A stretch of 39,593 nt of DNA from an uncultured Lachnospiraceae bacterium (GTDB lineage: Bacteria > Bacillota > Clostridia > Lachnospirales > Anaerotignaceae). The stretch is taken from contig CALWSU010000019.1 in assembly GCA_944384295.1 (NCBI GenBank), forward strand, positions 1 through 39,593. Reading direction: 5' to 3'. Positions within the stretch are counted from its first letter, which is position 1. Each line of letters opens with the position of its first letter. The notes beneath the pieces are model-generated. The model did not search any database. It saw only the letters and a program-made list of their open reading frames with translations, and was not told the DNA's origin. Shown piece after piece: positions 17,705 to 28,845 of this stretch. The translations under genes and the position numbers were made by a program.

Positions 17705-20700
17705 TTATGCGTCAATTGTGGAAATACCAATCGTCATTTCTTCCAAAACATCTAACAGGGCTCTGACGGTATCCAGTGCTGTCAACATGGTAACATTATT
17801 CTCGCTTGCACAACTACGAATCGCCACACCGTCCTCATAATGTATGCCGGACAAAATCGCACGTGTATTGATGACATAACTGACATAACCAGAACGAATG
17901 GATTGCAATACTTCGTCACTGCCTTCTGAAAGTTTGCGGCGCAAGCGCGTACGAATCCCATGCTCTTTCAAGAAATCGGCTGTCCCCACGGTTGCCTCAA
18001 TATTGAATCCCATTTCATAAAAACGACGAATCAAAGGCAGTGCTTCTTCTTTGTCCTCATCTGCCAAAGAAACCAAAATGGTGCCATAGTTATGCAATTT
18101 CACACCAGAAGCCAACAACGCTTTATACATGGCTCTATGAAATTTGGTATCATATCCAATGGCTTCGCCGGTTGACTTCATTTCTGGGGACAAATACGCG
18201 TCCATACCTTTTAATTTTGAGAAAGAAAAGGCAGGCGCTTTGACATACCAATGGTCTTTTTCGGGTGGATAGATTTCAAAAATCCCCTGCTCTGGCAAAG
18301 ATACGCCTAACATCGCCAAGGTTGCCATATCTGCCAAGCTATATCCGGTTGCTTTCGACAAAAATGGTACGGTTCTGGAAGAACGAGGGTTTACTTCTAT
18401 AATATATACATTTTCTTTTTCGTCCACAATAAACTGAATGTTAAACAAGCCAACAATGCCAATGCCCAAACCTAATTTTTTTGTATATTCTAATATGGTT
18501 TGTTTGACATGGTCTGAAATGCCAAAGGGCGGATAAACGCTGATGGAGTCGCCGGAATGTACGCCAGTACGTTCTACCAATTCCATAATACCTGGTACAA
18601 ATACTTTGACACCATCACAAATGGCATCTACTTCCACTTCTTTCCCGCGGATATAATGGTCTACCAATACGGGCTTATCTTCATCGACTGCCACCGCAGT
18701 ACTCAAATAATGGCGCAAGTCTGCTTCTTTGGATACAATCTGCATGGCACGACCGCCCAATACAAAGCTAGGACGCACCAAAACAGGATACCCTATTTCT
18801 GCCGCCGCACATACACCATCTTCGATATTGGTCACTGCCTGCCCTTTGGGTTGTGGAATGCCTAATTCCTCTAGCAGTTTTTCAAAACATTCTCTATTTT
18901 CTGCTCTTTCAATTGCCGCGCAATTGGTACCAATGATGTGTACGCCTCTATCTTCCAAAGGTTGTGCCAAATTGACCGCTGTTTGTCCGCCTAATGTAGC
19001 AATGACACCTTCGGGCTGTTCCAAAGCAATCACATTCATCACATCTTCGGGACAAAGCGGCTCAAAATATAATTTATCCGCAGTCGTATAATCTGTGGAT
19101 ACAGTTTCGGGGTTATTGTTTATAATAATGGCTTCGTATCCTGCTTTTTTTATGGTCTGTACTGCATGAACGGTAGAATAGTCAAATTCTACCCCCTGCC
19201 CAATGCGGATAGGACCAGAACCCAGCACAATGATTTTTTTCTTTTTAGAAACAACAGATTCATTTTCTGCTTCATATGTGGCGTAAAAATACGGAATATA
19301 GCTATCAAATTCAGATGCACAGCTATCAATCATTTTATACCGCGGCATAATGTGATGCTCTACGCGGTATTGATAAATTTCCATTTCTGTTTTCTGCCAC
19401 AAAGCCGCAATGGTGGTATCGGCAAATCCCATTTTTTTGGCTTCCCATAATACAGCGCAATCCATGGGATTTTGTTGTATGGTTTGTTCCATATCCACAA
19501 TATTTTGCAATTTGCGTATAAAAAACAAATCAATCTGTGTTGCGCGTGCAATTTGACCATGGTCACAGCCTTTGCGCAACAAGGCAGCAATGGCATAAAT
19601 CCTATCATCTGTGCCGGTTTTGATATAATCCAAAAGCGCGGCTTCTTCCATGGTATCAAATTTTTTCATATACAGATGTGTCACGCCTGTTTCCAAAGAG
19701 CGAATGGCTTTTAACAAACTTTCTTCTATGCTTCTGCCTATCCCCATGACTTCGCCCGTTGCTTTCATTTGTGTGCCTAATGTATTATTGGCATCTGCAA
19801 ATTTATAAAAAGGGAAACCAGGCATTTTGGTCACGATATAATCCAATGCAGGCTCAAAAGCGGCGGGTGTATTGGCAAGTGCGATTTCATCTAATGTCAT
19901 ACCTACCCCAATTTTCGCAGATACACGCGCAATGGGATAACCGCTTGCTTTCGATGCCAAAGCAGAAGAACGCGACACTCTTGGATTGACTTCAATCAAA
20001 TAATATTGGAAAGAATATGGGTCTAATGCAAATTGTACATTACAGCCGCCTTCAATCTCCAAGGCACGTATGATTTTGAGCGCACTATCGCGCAGCATTT
20101 GATATTCTTTGTTTGTCAATGTTTGAGAAGGACATACCACGATAGAATCCCCTGTATGAATCCCTACGGGGTCTAAGTTTTCCATATTACAAATTGTGAT
20201 TGCGGTATCATTGGAATCGCGCATGACTTCGTATTCGATTTCTTTATATCCTTTGATACTTTTTTCTACCAAGACTTGATGCGTAGGAGAAAGCGAAAGC
20301 GCATGTTTGACCAAAGATAAAAACTCTGTTTCATTATCCGCAAAACCGCCACCAGTACCGCCCAATGTAAACGCGGGACGCAATACCACAGGATACCCAA
20401 TCTCTTTTGCAACCTGCAAGCCACTTTCGATAGAATCCGCAATCCCAGAAGGCAATACAGGCTCTCCCAAGCGTTCACAGAGTTCTTTGAATTGTTCTCT
20501 ATCTTCCGCTTGCTGTATGCTTTTGCTGCTGGTGCCCAAAAGTTCTACCTGACATTCCTTCAAAATCCCCTTTTCTTCTAACTGCATTGCCAGATTCAGC
20601 CCCGTTTGTCCGCCGATGCCAGGCAATATGGCGTCTGGTCTTTCATAACGTATGATTTTTGCAATAAATTCTAATGTCAAAGGCTCCATATAGACTTTAT

Positions 20701-20884
20701 CTGCAATGCTGGTATCTGTCATAATGGTGGCTGGATTGGAATTGCATAGTATGATTTCGTAGCCTTCTTCTTTCAATGCAAGACATGCTTGTGTACCTGC
20801 ATAGTCAAATTCGGCAGCCTGTCCAATCACGATTGGACCAGAGCCAATCACCAATATTTTATGAATGTCAGTTCTTTTTGGCAT
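17705..20884 (-). CDS. carB: Carbamoyl-phosphate synthase large subunit
   Basis: A 1059-residue synthetase that makes carbamoyl phosphate from bicarbonate, two ATP and ammonia passed from CarA. It feeds UMP and arginine synthesis. The two homologous ATP-grasp halves are plain: IGSGPIVIGQAAEFDYAGTQ and GSGPIRIGQGVEFDYS mark the start of each, and EVNPRVSRSSALASKATG-like and EVNPRSSRTVPFLSKATGY segments close each ATP site. The C-terminal regulatory (MGS-like) domain is present and length is normal. Its ATG lies inside the end of carA (17-bp overlap) behind AAAGGAGG, implying coupled translation. It is the last gene of the glnN-carB set. Confidence 0.97.
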   Translation of the reverse strand: MPKRTDIHKILVIGSGPIVIGQAAEFDYAGTQACLALKEEGYEIILCNSNPATIMTDTSIADKVYMEPLTLEFIAKIIRYERPDAILPGIGGQTGLNLAMQLEEKGILKECQVELLGTSSKSIQQAEDREQFKELCERLGEPVLPSGIADSIESGLQVAKEIGYPVVLRPAFTLGGTGGGFADNETEFLSLVKHALSLSPTHQVLVEKSIKGYKEIEYEVMRDSNDTAITICNMENLDPVGIHTGDSIVVCPSQTLTNKEYQMLRDSALKIIRALEIEGGCNVQFALDPYSFQYYLIEVNPRVSRSSALASKASGYPIARVSAKIGVGMTLDEIALANTPAAFEPALDYIVTKMPGFPFYKFADANNTLGTQMKATGEVMGIGRSIEESLLKAIRSLETGVTHLYMKKFDTMEEAALLDYIKTGTDDRIYAIAALLRKGCDHGQIARATQIDLFFIRKLQNIVDMEQTIQQNPMDCAVLWEAKKMGFADTTIAALWQKTEMEIYQYRVEHHIMPRYKMIDSCASEFDSYIPYFYATYEAENESVVSKKKKIIVLGSGPIRIGQGVEFDYSTVHAVQTIKKAGYEAIIINNNPETVSTDYTTADKLYFEPLCPEDVMNVIALEQPEGVIATLGGQTAVNLAQPLEDRGVHIIGTNCAAIERAENRECFEKLLEELGIPQPKGQAVTNIEDGVCAAAEIGYPVLVRPSFVLGGRAMQIVSKEADLRHYLSTAVAVDEDKPVLVDHYIRGKEVEVDAICDGVKVFVPGIMELVERTGVHSGDSISVYPPFGISDHVKQTILEYTKKLGLGIGIVGLFNIQFIVDEKENVYIIEVNPRSSRTVPFLSKATGYSLADMATLAMLGVSLPEQGIFEIYPPEKDHWYVKAPAFSFSKLKGMDAYLSPEMKSTGEAIGYDTKFHRAMYKALLASGVKLHNYGTILVSLADEDKEEALPLIRRFYEMGFNIEATVGTADFLKEHGIRTRLRRKLSEGSDEVLQSIRSGYVSYVINTRAILSGIHYEDGVAIRSCASENNVTMLTALDTVRALLDVLEEMTIGISTIDA

Positions 20885-21974
20885 GTGATTTTTCCTCCTT
20901 TAACATGGTCACAAACTGGTCGAATAAATAGCCGCTGTCTTGCGGTCCAGGTGCGCTTTCTGGATGATATTGCACACTAAAAATTTTGTCTTTTTTACAA
21001 ACCATACCTTCAACGCTTTCATCTAACAAATTGATATGTGTTGCTTCCAGCCCGGTACCTTTCAAACTTTCTGGTGCGACCGCATAGGAATGATTTTGTG
21101 ATGTGATTTCTACTTTTCCTGTCAATAGATTGCGTACGGGGTGATTTCCGCCATGATGCCCAAATTTCATTTTGTATGTTCTTGCGCCATACGCCAATGC
21201 CAAAAGCTGATGCCCCAAACAGATGCCGAACATAGGATATTTCCCACGCAAAGCACAAATGGTATCAATCACGGGTTGTACATCTTCTGGATTGCCTGGA
21301 CCATTGGAAAGAAAAACACCATCGGGACAAAGGCGCTCTATTTCCTGTGCAGAGGTGTTCCATGGTACGACTGTCACATCACACCCTCTTTTTTGAAAAG
21401 ATTCTAAAATATGGTGTTTGATGCCGCAATCAATCGCGACGATATGGCAATGGGCATTTTTTGCCTGTATATACCAAGGCTGTTTGCAGCTGACACGAGA
21501 TACTGCATCGGTCGGCATAGAAAATGCCTGCAAACGTTGCAAACCTTCTTCCAATGGCGTATCTGCGTTTGTGAGAAGTGCTTTTCTGCTCCCAAAATCA
21601 CGGATAGAGCGTGTCAGTTTTCTGGTGTCGATGCCCGAAATGCCAGGAATCTGGAATTTCTGCATCACAGCCGAAAGCGTTTGTGTCGCACGAAAATTGG
21701 ACGGTGTATCATGATATTCGCGTACCATCAATGCGCCTATGGTTGGGACTTGTGTTTCATAATCATCATCTGCCATGCCATAATTGCCTATCAAAGGATA
21801 CGTCATGACAACCCCTTGGTCGGTATAAGAGGGGTCGGACAAAATCTCTTGATACCCTGCCATACAGGTATTGAATACCAATTCAAATACACTATCTTTA
21901 TCTGCACCAAAACCAAATCCATAATATTCTGTTTTATCTTCTAAAATCAATTTTTTCGTATATTGCGTGCCCAT
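20868..21974 (-). CDS. carA: Carbamoyl-phosphate synthase small (glutaminase) subunit
   Basis: A 368-residue class I glutamine amidotransferase subunit that hydrolyses glutamine and channels ammonia to CarB. I start at ATG 21974 behind AAAGGTGG; an in-frame ATG 20 codons upstream lacks a ribosome site and would crowd the pyrG stop. Visible motifs are the small-subunit N-terminal GYQEILSDPSYTDQ, SGIDTRKLTR, the nucleophile Cys in FGICLGHQLLALA, and His/Glu in QYHPESAPGPQDS. It overlaps carB by 17 bp and lies 56 bp after pyrG, with no terminator between. Confidence 0.96.
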   Translation of the reverse strand: MGTQYTKKLILEDKTEYYGFGFGADKDSVFELVFNTCMAGYQEILSDPSYTDQGVVMTYPLIGNYGMADDDYETQVPTIGALMVREYHDTPSNFRATQTLSAVMQKFQIPGISGIDTRKLTRSIRDFGSRKALLTNADTPLEEGLQRLQAFSMPTDAVSRVSCKQPWYIQAKNAHCHIVAIDCGIKHHILESFQKRGCDVTVVPWNTSAQEIERLCPDGVFLSNGPGNPEDVQPVIDTICALRGKYPMFGICLGHQLLALAYGARTYKMKFGHHGGNHPVRNLLTGKVEITSQNHSYAVAPESLKGTGLEATHINLLDESVEGMVCKKDKIFSVQYHPESAPGPQDSGYLFDQFVTMLKEEKSHAKKN

Positions 21975-22030
21975 GGAACCACCTTTCTCTTTTGACTTTT
22001 GATACTCTATGATTGTGCATAGCTGCATTT

Positions 22031-23697
<1,667 letters not shown>

Positions 23698-23698
23698 T

Positions 23699-25114
23699 TT
23701 ATAAATCAATTTCTGTTTTTTCACGTTTGCAATCCACGAGCAAAGGACGGATTTTTTGCAAAAACAGTTCTACTTGTTCCGCAGACCTGCCGATGTATAA
23801 TTCTGGCGCCAATACCTGTTGCAATTCTTCTTTGGACAATGCAAAAGCAGGTTCTTCTGCCAAACGCTCCATCAAATCGCAGGATTCGCCTTCTTTCATA
23901 CGCGCTGTGGCTGCCATAGAACAAGTACGTATGATTTCATGCAATTCTTGGCGGTCGCCGCCACGTTTTACGCCTTCCATCATCAGATTTTCTGTTGCAA
24001 TAAAAGGCAAATATTCCTGTACCGTTTTTGCTACTATCTTTTCATTGACATGGATACCATCTGTGACATTTTGCGCCAGACGTAAAATGGCATCTGCGCA
24101 CAAAAAGCCTTCTGGCAAAGAAATACGACGATTTGCAGAATCGTCTAACGTACGTTCCAGCCATTGCACGGCAGCGGTCATATGCGCATTGGTGGCATCT
24201 GCCATCAAATAACGCGCCAAAGAGCAAATTCTTTCACAGCGCATAGGATTGCGTTTATATGCCATAGCGGAAGAACCAATTTGATGTTTTTCAAACGGTT
24301 CCTCAATCTGTCTATCATGCTGCAATAGGCGAATATCATTTGCCATACGATAACAGCTTTGTGCAATTGAGGAAAGCGCATTCAAAATACGGCTATCGAC
24401 TTTTCTAGGATATGTTTGTCCGCAGACATCAAAACAAGAAGCAAAACCAAATGTTTCACACAACAAACGATTCATTTCGTCAATCTTTGCCGTGTCGCCT
24501 TCAAACAAATCCAAAAAGCTGGCTTCTGTGCCGGTGGTACCGCGACAGCCCAAAAATTTGATTTGTTCCAAAGCAAAGTCCAATTCTTCTAAATCCGAAA
24601 CAAAATCCTGTATCCATAATGTCGCCCGTTTCCCAACGGTAACCAATTGTGCAGGCTGATAATGTGTATAGCCCAATGTCGGCATATCTTTATATTTTTC
24701 TGCAAAATCGGATAAATTTGCAATCACGCCCAACAATTCGTTTCTCAGATAACGCAGACCATCACGATACAATATTAAATCTGCATTATCTGTGACATAA
24801 CAACTCGTCGCGCCCAAATGAATGATACCGGCGGCTTTTGGCGCAACCTGACCAAACGCGTACACATGCGCCATTACATCGTGACGCACTTCTTTTTCTC
24901 TTTTTGCCACACAATCATAGTCAATATTTTCGATTTGTGCCTCCATTTGCGCAATTTGTTCCTCGGTAATGGGCAAACCAAGCTGTTTTTCTGCCTTTGC
25001 CAATGCAACCCACAATTTGCGCCATGTTTGGTATCTGGTATCCGCAGAAAAGAGTTCCAACATAAAAGAAGATGCATAACGAGAAGATAATGGGGATTCA
25101 TACTGTTTTTTCAT
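23699..25114 (-). CDS. purB: Adenylosuccinate lyase
   Basis: A 471-residue fumarase-superfamily lyase. It releases fumarate from SAICAR (the PurC product) and from adenylosuccinate (the PurA product), so it closes both neighbouring steps. The signature GSSAMAYKRNPMRCE carries the catalytic Ser loop, and TSCYVTDNADLI and GTTGTEASFLDLF fit the family. I start at ATG 25114 because GGAG lies 9 bp before it; a TTG one codon upstream is an alternative. It follows purA by 17 bp. Confidence 0.96.
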   Translation of the reverse strand: MKKQYESPLSSRYASSFMLELFSADTRYQTWRKLWVALAKAEKQLGLPITEEQIAQMEAQIENIDYDCVAKREKEVRHDVMAHVYAFGQVAPKAAGIIHLGATSCYVTDNADLILYRDGLRYLRNELLGVIANLSDFAEKYKDMPTLGYTHYQPAQLVTVGKRATLWIQDFVSDLEELDFALEQIKFLGCRGTTGTEASFLDLFEGDTAKIDEMNRLLCETFGFASCFDVCGQTYPRKVDSRILNALSSIAQSCYRMANDIRLLQHDRQIEEPFEKHQIGSSAMAYKRNPMRCERICSLARYLMADATNAHMTAAVQWLERTLDDSANRRISLPEGFLCADAILRLAQNVTDGIHVNEKIVAKTVQEYLPFIATENLMMEGVKRGGDRQELHEIIRTCSMAATARMKEGESCDLMERLAEEPAFALSKEELQQVLAPELYIGRSAEQVELFLQKIRPLLVDCKREKTEIDL

Positions 25115-25131
25115 CAATCAAAACTCCTTTC

Positions 25132-26406
25132 TTATCGGATAATGATACTATCACGCTCGGGACCAACCGAAATATAACCTATATGACAACCGATTCTTTC
25201 TTCTACCCACAAAATATAGTCTTGTGCCTGTTTGGGCAAATCTTCCCATTTTCTAACATGAGAAATATCGCAATTCCAACCGTCTAAATATGCGAAAACA
25301 GGTTTTGCAAAGTCCAAAGCGGCAGGAGAAGGGAATTCATCTGTCTGTTTTCCATGCAATTCATAATGCGTACATACTGGTATTTTTTCCATAAAACTAA
25401 GCACATCTAATTTTGTGAAAGCAATATTGGTTGCGCCTTGTACGGCAACGCCATATTTGGTTGCCACAATATCCAAAGGACCCACACGGCGTGGGCGTCC
25501 TGTTTTTGCGCCATATTCCGCCCCTGCTTCGCGCAAGGCTTCGGCTTCTTCTCCAAACCATTCACAAACAAAAGGACCTTCGCCCACACAAGTCGAATAT
25601 GCCTTGACTACCCCGACCACATCATCAATTTTCGCGCTGGGCAGACCGGAACCAATGGGCGCATATGCCGCAATGGTATTGGAAGAAGTGGTATAAGGAT
25701 AAATGCCATAATCCAAATCTCGCAATGCACCCAATTGTGCTTCAAATAATATATTCTTGCCTTCTGCCTGTGCCTGTTTTAAGTATGCGCCTGTATCACA
25801 GATATAAGGTTTAATTTTTTCGCAATATTCTTGTATCCATGCATGCAGCATATCCATGGTATAAGGTTTGGCATCGTATACTTTTGTGATAGTCAAATTT
25901 TTCCATTCCATCAAATCCTGTAAATGTGCCTCCATACGTTCGGGATAAAACAAATCCCCTGCCAATATGGTTTTCTTTTGGTATTTATCAGAATAAAATG
26001 GCGCAATGCCTTGTTTGGTGGAACCATATTTTTTATCCTGCAATCGTTGTTCTTCCAAGGCGTCTAACTCTCTATGCCAAGGCAGGAGCAAGGAGCAACG
26101 GTCGCTGATTTTGAGTGTATCTGGTGTCAAAGCAACGCCTTGCGCCTGCACTTGTTCCATTTCTTTCCACAAATTTTCTGCATCTAATGCAACGCCACTG
26201 CCCAATATATTCACGACATTCTGACGGAAAATACCAGACGGCAGCAAGTGCAATGCAAATTTCCCAAATTCATTGATGACGGTATGCCCTGCATTGCCGC
26301 CGCCCTGATACCGTACCACGACATCATAATCCTGTGTCAGCAAGTCGACCATACGCCCTTTGCCTTCATCGCCCCAGTTAATTCCAACAATTGCACAATT
26401 TGACAT
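25132..26406 (-). CDS. purA: Adenylosuccinate synthetase
   Basis: A 424-residue GTP-dependent enzyme that joins IMP and aspartate to give adenylosuccinate. The P-loop reads GINWGDEGKGR where most homologues have GxQWGDEGKGK; the catalytic Asp and Lys are kept. GGGNAGHTV and TKLDVLSFMEKIPVCTHYE (base and GTP contacts) are also present. Length is normal. Start ATG 26406 follows AAGGAGG. It sits between purC and purB in the operon. Confidence 0.95.
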   Translation of the reverse strand: MSNCAIVGINWGDEGKGRMVDLLTQDYDVVVRYQGGGNAGHTVINEFGKFALHLLPSGIFRQNVVNILGSGVALDAENLWKEMEQVQAQGVALTPDTLKISDRCSLLLPWHRELDALEEQRLQDKKYGSTKQGIAPFYSDKYQKKTILAGDLFYPERMEAHLQDLMEWKNLTITKVYDAKPYTMDMLHAWIQEYCEKIKPYICDTGAYLKQAQAEGKNILFEAQLGALRDLDYGIYPYTTSSNTIAAYAPIGSGLPSAKIDDVVGVVKAYSTCVGEGPFVCEWFGEEAEALREAGAEYGAKTGRPRRVGPLDIVATKYGVAVQGATNIAFTKLDVLSFMEKIPVCTHYELHGKQTDEFPSPAALDFAKPVFAYLDGWNCDISHVRKWEDLPKQAQDYILWVEERIGCHIGYISVGPERDSIIIR

Positions 26407-26430
26407 AAATGTCCTCCTTATCTTGCATAT

Positions 26431-26470
26431 AGCTGTTTCTAGCTGTTTCTAGCTATTTCTAGCTGTTTAC
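26431..26470. repeat. Four 10-bp tandem repeats between purC and purA
   Basis: AGCTGTTTCT occurs at 26431, 26441, 26451 (one change) and 26461 (last bases changed). The array covers the purC stop codon, so the repeat has extended or trimmed the purC C terminus. Confidence 0.75.
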
Positions 26471-27192
26471 ATGTTGATATGTTTTTCCAATCGCTGCATG
26501 ACTTCTGTGTACGCATCTTCCACACCGCCCAAATCACGACGGAAACGGTCTTTATCCAATTTCTCTTTTGTTTCGGCGTCCCACAAACGACAAGTATCTG
26601 GACTGATTTCATCTGCCAATACAATACTGCCATCTGTGCATCGTCCGAATTCCAATTTGAAATCAACTAATATAATACCACATTTTGACCAAAATTCTTT
26701 TAATTTTTTATTGATAGAAAATGCCAAATTTTTTATCTGAAACAGCTCTTCTTTTGTAGCTAATTCCAAAGCAATGGCATGATACGTATTTAAGAGCGGG
26801 TCGCCCAAAGCATCGTTTTTATAAGAAAATTCCACGGTAGGCTCTGCAAATACAGTACCTTCCGGCACACCATATCTTTGGGAAAAAGAGCCAGCCGCGA
26901 TATTGCGCACAATGACTTCCAGAGGAATGATTTGTACTTTTTTCACAAAAGTTTCTCTTTCGTTGACTTCTTCTATAAAATGGGTGGGTATGCCCTCTTT
27001 TTCCAGATACTGCATCAAACGATTGCTCATTTGATTGTTGATGATGCCCTTTCCTGATATGGTACCCTTTTTTTGTCCATTGAATGCGGTGGCATCGTCT
27101 TTATATACGACACATAATACTTCTGGTTGGTCTGTGGTAAATACTTTTTTTGCTTTTCCTTCATATAATAAATCCATTTTCTGCATTGCCAT
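26467..27192 (-). CDS. purC: SAICAR synthetase (phosphoribosylaminoimidazole-succinocarboxamide synthase)
   Basis: A 241-residue ATP-dependent ligase that adds aspartate to CAIR in purine synthesis. The family pattern is clear: LLYEGKAKKVFTTD, VKKVQIIPLEVIVRNIAAGS, GIILVDFKLEFGR and LADEISPDTCRLWD. The ribosome site AAAAAGGAG is 4 bp from ATG 27192 and 10 bp from an ATG two codons later; either could be used. The stop lies inside a 10-bp repeat array. The downstream product of the reaction is the first substrate of PurB. Confidence 0.96.
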   Translation of the reverse strand: MAMQKMDLLYEGKAKKVFTTDQPEVLCVVYKDDATAFNGQKKGTISGKGIINNQMSNRLMQYLEKEGIPTHFIEEVNERETFVKKVQIIPLEVIVRNIAAGSFSQRYGVPEGTVFAEPTVEFSYKNDALGDPLLNTYHAIALELATKEELFQIKNLAFSINKKLKEFWSKCGIILVDFKLEFGRCTDGSIVLADEISPDTCRLWDAETKEKLDKDRFRRDLGGVEDAYTEVMQRLEKHINM

Positions 27193-27228
27193 AAATCTCC
27201 TTTTTCGTTTCTGATCATAATAATATTA

Positions 27229-28809
27229 TTATTTCCCACTATCCCCATAATTAGACAGTACACGCGCCGAAGGGTCGTCTACTTTGCAGCCTTCCCATGC
27301 TGCATTCGGCATCCAAAAACCAACTATCATTTGTGACTGATTGGGATAATATTTTTCAAAAATTTCGCGATAGTACAATGACTCTTTTGTAAAAGGCTTT
27401 GCATGGGTATATTGTTTGCATTTTGCTTCAAATTCTGCATCAGAATAACAAGATTGTGTAAATTCTTTCAAATAATCCACCATAGAATGCCCCACGGCAT
27501 CGGAAAACGCCGCTTTTTCACGCCATAAAATTTCTTCCGGCAAGTATGCGCCTTCTGCAAATGCTTTGCGCAATAAATATTTGCCCTTTCCATAGTGATT
27601 TCTCTTTTTTTCTGGGTCAATCGCCATGACATACCGTACAAAATCCAAATCCCCAAACGGTACTCTTGCTTCCAAAGAATTGACGGAAATACAACGGTCT
27701 GCACGCAGCACATCATACATATGCAATTCGTGTACGCGTTTTTGGGATTCTTTTTGGAAAGCGTCTGCATCGGGCGCAAAATCTGTGTATTTATATCCAA
27801 ATAATTCGTCTGAGATTTCACCGGTCAGCAATACGCGAATGTCTGTTGTTTCGTGAATGGCTTTGCACACCAAATACATGCCGATGCTTGCGCGAATGGT
27901 GGTGATGTCAAAGGTACCCAATATTTGTATGACACGTTCTAAGGCAGAAAGCACATCTTCTTTTGTGATAATCACTTCTGTATGCACACTTTTGAGAAAA
28001 TCCGCCACTTGTCTAGCATATTTTAAGTCTATGGCATCTTCTGACATGCCGATAGCAAAAGTACGAATCGGCTCTTTGCTGTTTCGTGCGGCAATGGCGC
28101 AGACCAAAGAAGAATCCAAGCCACCAGACAACAAAAATCCTACATTGGCATCTGCCACCAATCTTTTGCATACGCCCGCTTCTAATTTATCATGTATATT
28201 TTTGCAAACGATTTCTGTATCATCGTAACAAATTTTTTCTACAGCGGTAATGTCACAATAACAAGTGAATATACCATCTTTGTAATAATGTCCTGGCGGG
28301 AATGGAAAAATTTTATCCACCAATTGCACCAAGTTTTTTGGTTCACTTGCGAACACAATGGTCCCCGCCGCATCGTATCCATAATACAAAGGACGTATGC
28401 CAATTGGGTCACGTGCCGCTAGAAAAGATTGTGTTTTCGCGTCGTATAGGATACAAGCAAATTCGGCATCTAACATACCAAACATATCTATGCCATATTC
28501 TTCATACAACGGCAGCAACACTTCACAATCCGATTCGCTTTGAAACGTATATTTCGGGGACAGTTTTTCCTTGATTTTGGCAAAACCATAGATTTCACCA
28601 TTGCAAACCACATAATTTCCATTGTAACAAAACGGCTGCATACCAGAATCATCTAGCCCCATGATTGCCAAACGCTGAAACGCCAATATGCCTTTGCCTG
28701 TATCTATGATTCTTTGGGCATCAGGACCTCTGGAAATGGTCTGTGCCAAAGCGGTTTCTAATAATGCGGGGTGCAGCACATCGCCACAATATCCCATAAT
28801 GGTACACAT
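27229..28809 (-). CDS. asnB: Asparagine synthase (glutamine-hydrolysing)
   Basis: A 526-residue enzyme that converts aspartate, ATP and glutamine to asparagine. The start is ATG 28809 behind AAAAGGAGG, because Met must be removed to expose Cys2 (MCTIMGYCG) as the class II amidotransferase nucleophile; an in-frame ATG 12 codons upstream would bury it. The N-terminal glutaminase domain shows CNGEIYG and ARDPIGIRPLYYG. The synthetase domain has the pyrophosphatase loop SGGLDSS (228-234). The gene starts 36 bp after glnN and ends 36 bp before purC, with no terminator. Confidence 0.95.
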   Translation of the reverse strand: MCTIMGYCGDVLHPALLETALAQTISRGPDAQRIIDTGKGILAFQRLAIMGLDDSGMQPFCYNGNYVVCNGEIYGFAKIKEKLSPKYTFQSESDCEVLLPLYEEYGIDMFGMLDAEFACILYDAKTQSFLAARDPIGIRPLYYGYDAAGTIVFASEPKNLVQLVDKIFPFPPGHYYKDGIFTCYCDITAVEKICYDDTEIVCKNIHDKLEAGVCKRLVADANVGFLLSGGLDSSLVCAIAARNSKEPIRTFAIGMSEDAIDLKYARQVADFLKSVHTEVIITKEDVLSALERVIQILGTFDITTIRASIGMYLVCKAIHETTDIRVLLTGEISDELFGYKYTDFAPDADAFQKESQKRVHELHMYDVLRADRCISVNSLEARVPFGDLDFVRYVMAIDPEKKRNHYGKGKYLLRKAFAEGAYLPEEILWREKAAFSDAVGHSMVDYLKEFTQSCYSDAEFEAKCKQYTHAKPFTKESLYYREIFEKYYPNQSQMIVGFWMPNAAWEGCKVDDPSARVLSNYGDSGK

Positions 28810-28845
28810 AAGCACGCCTCCTTTTATTTTTTCTGGTTTTCTCAT

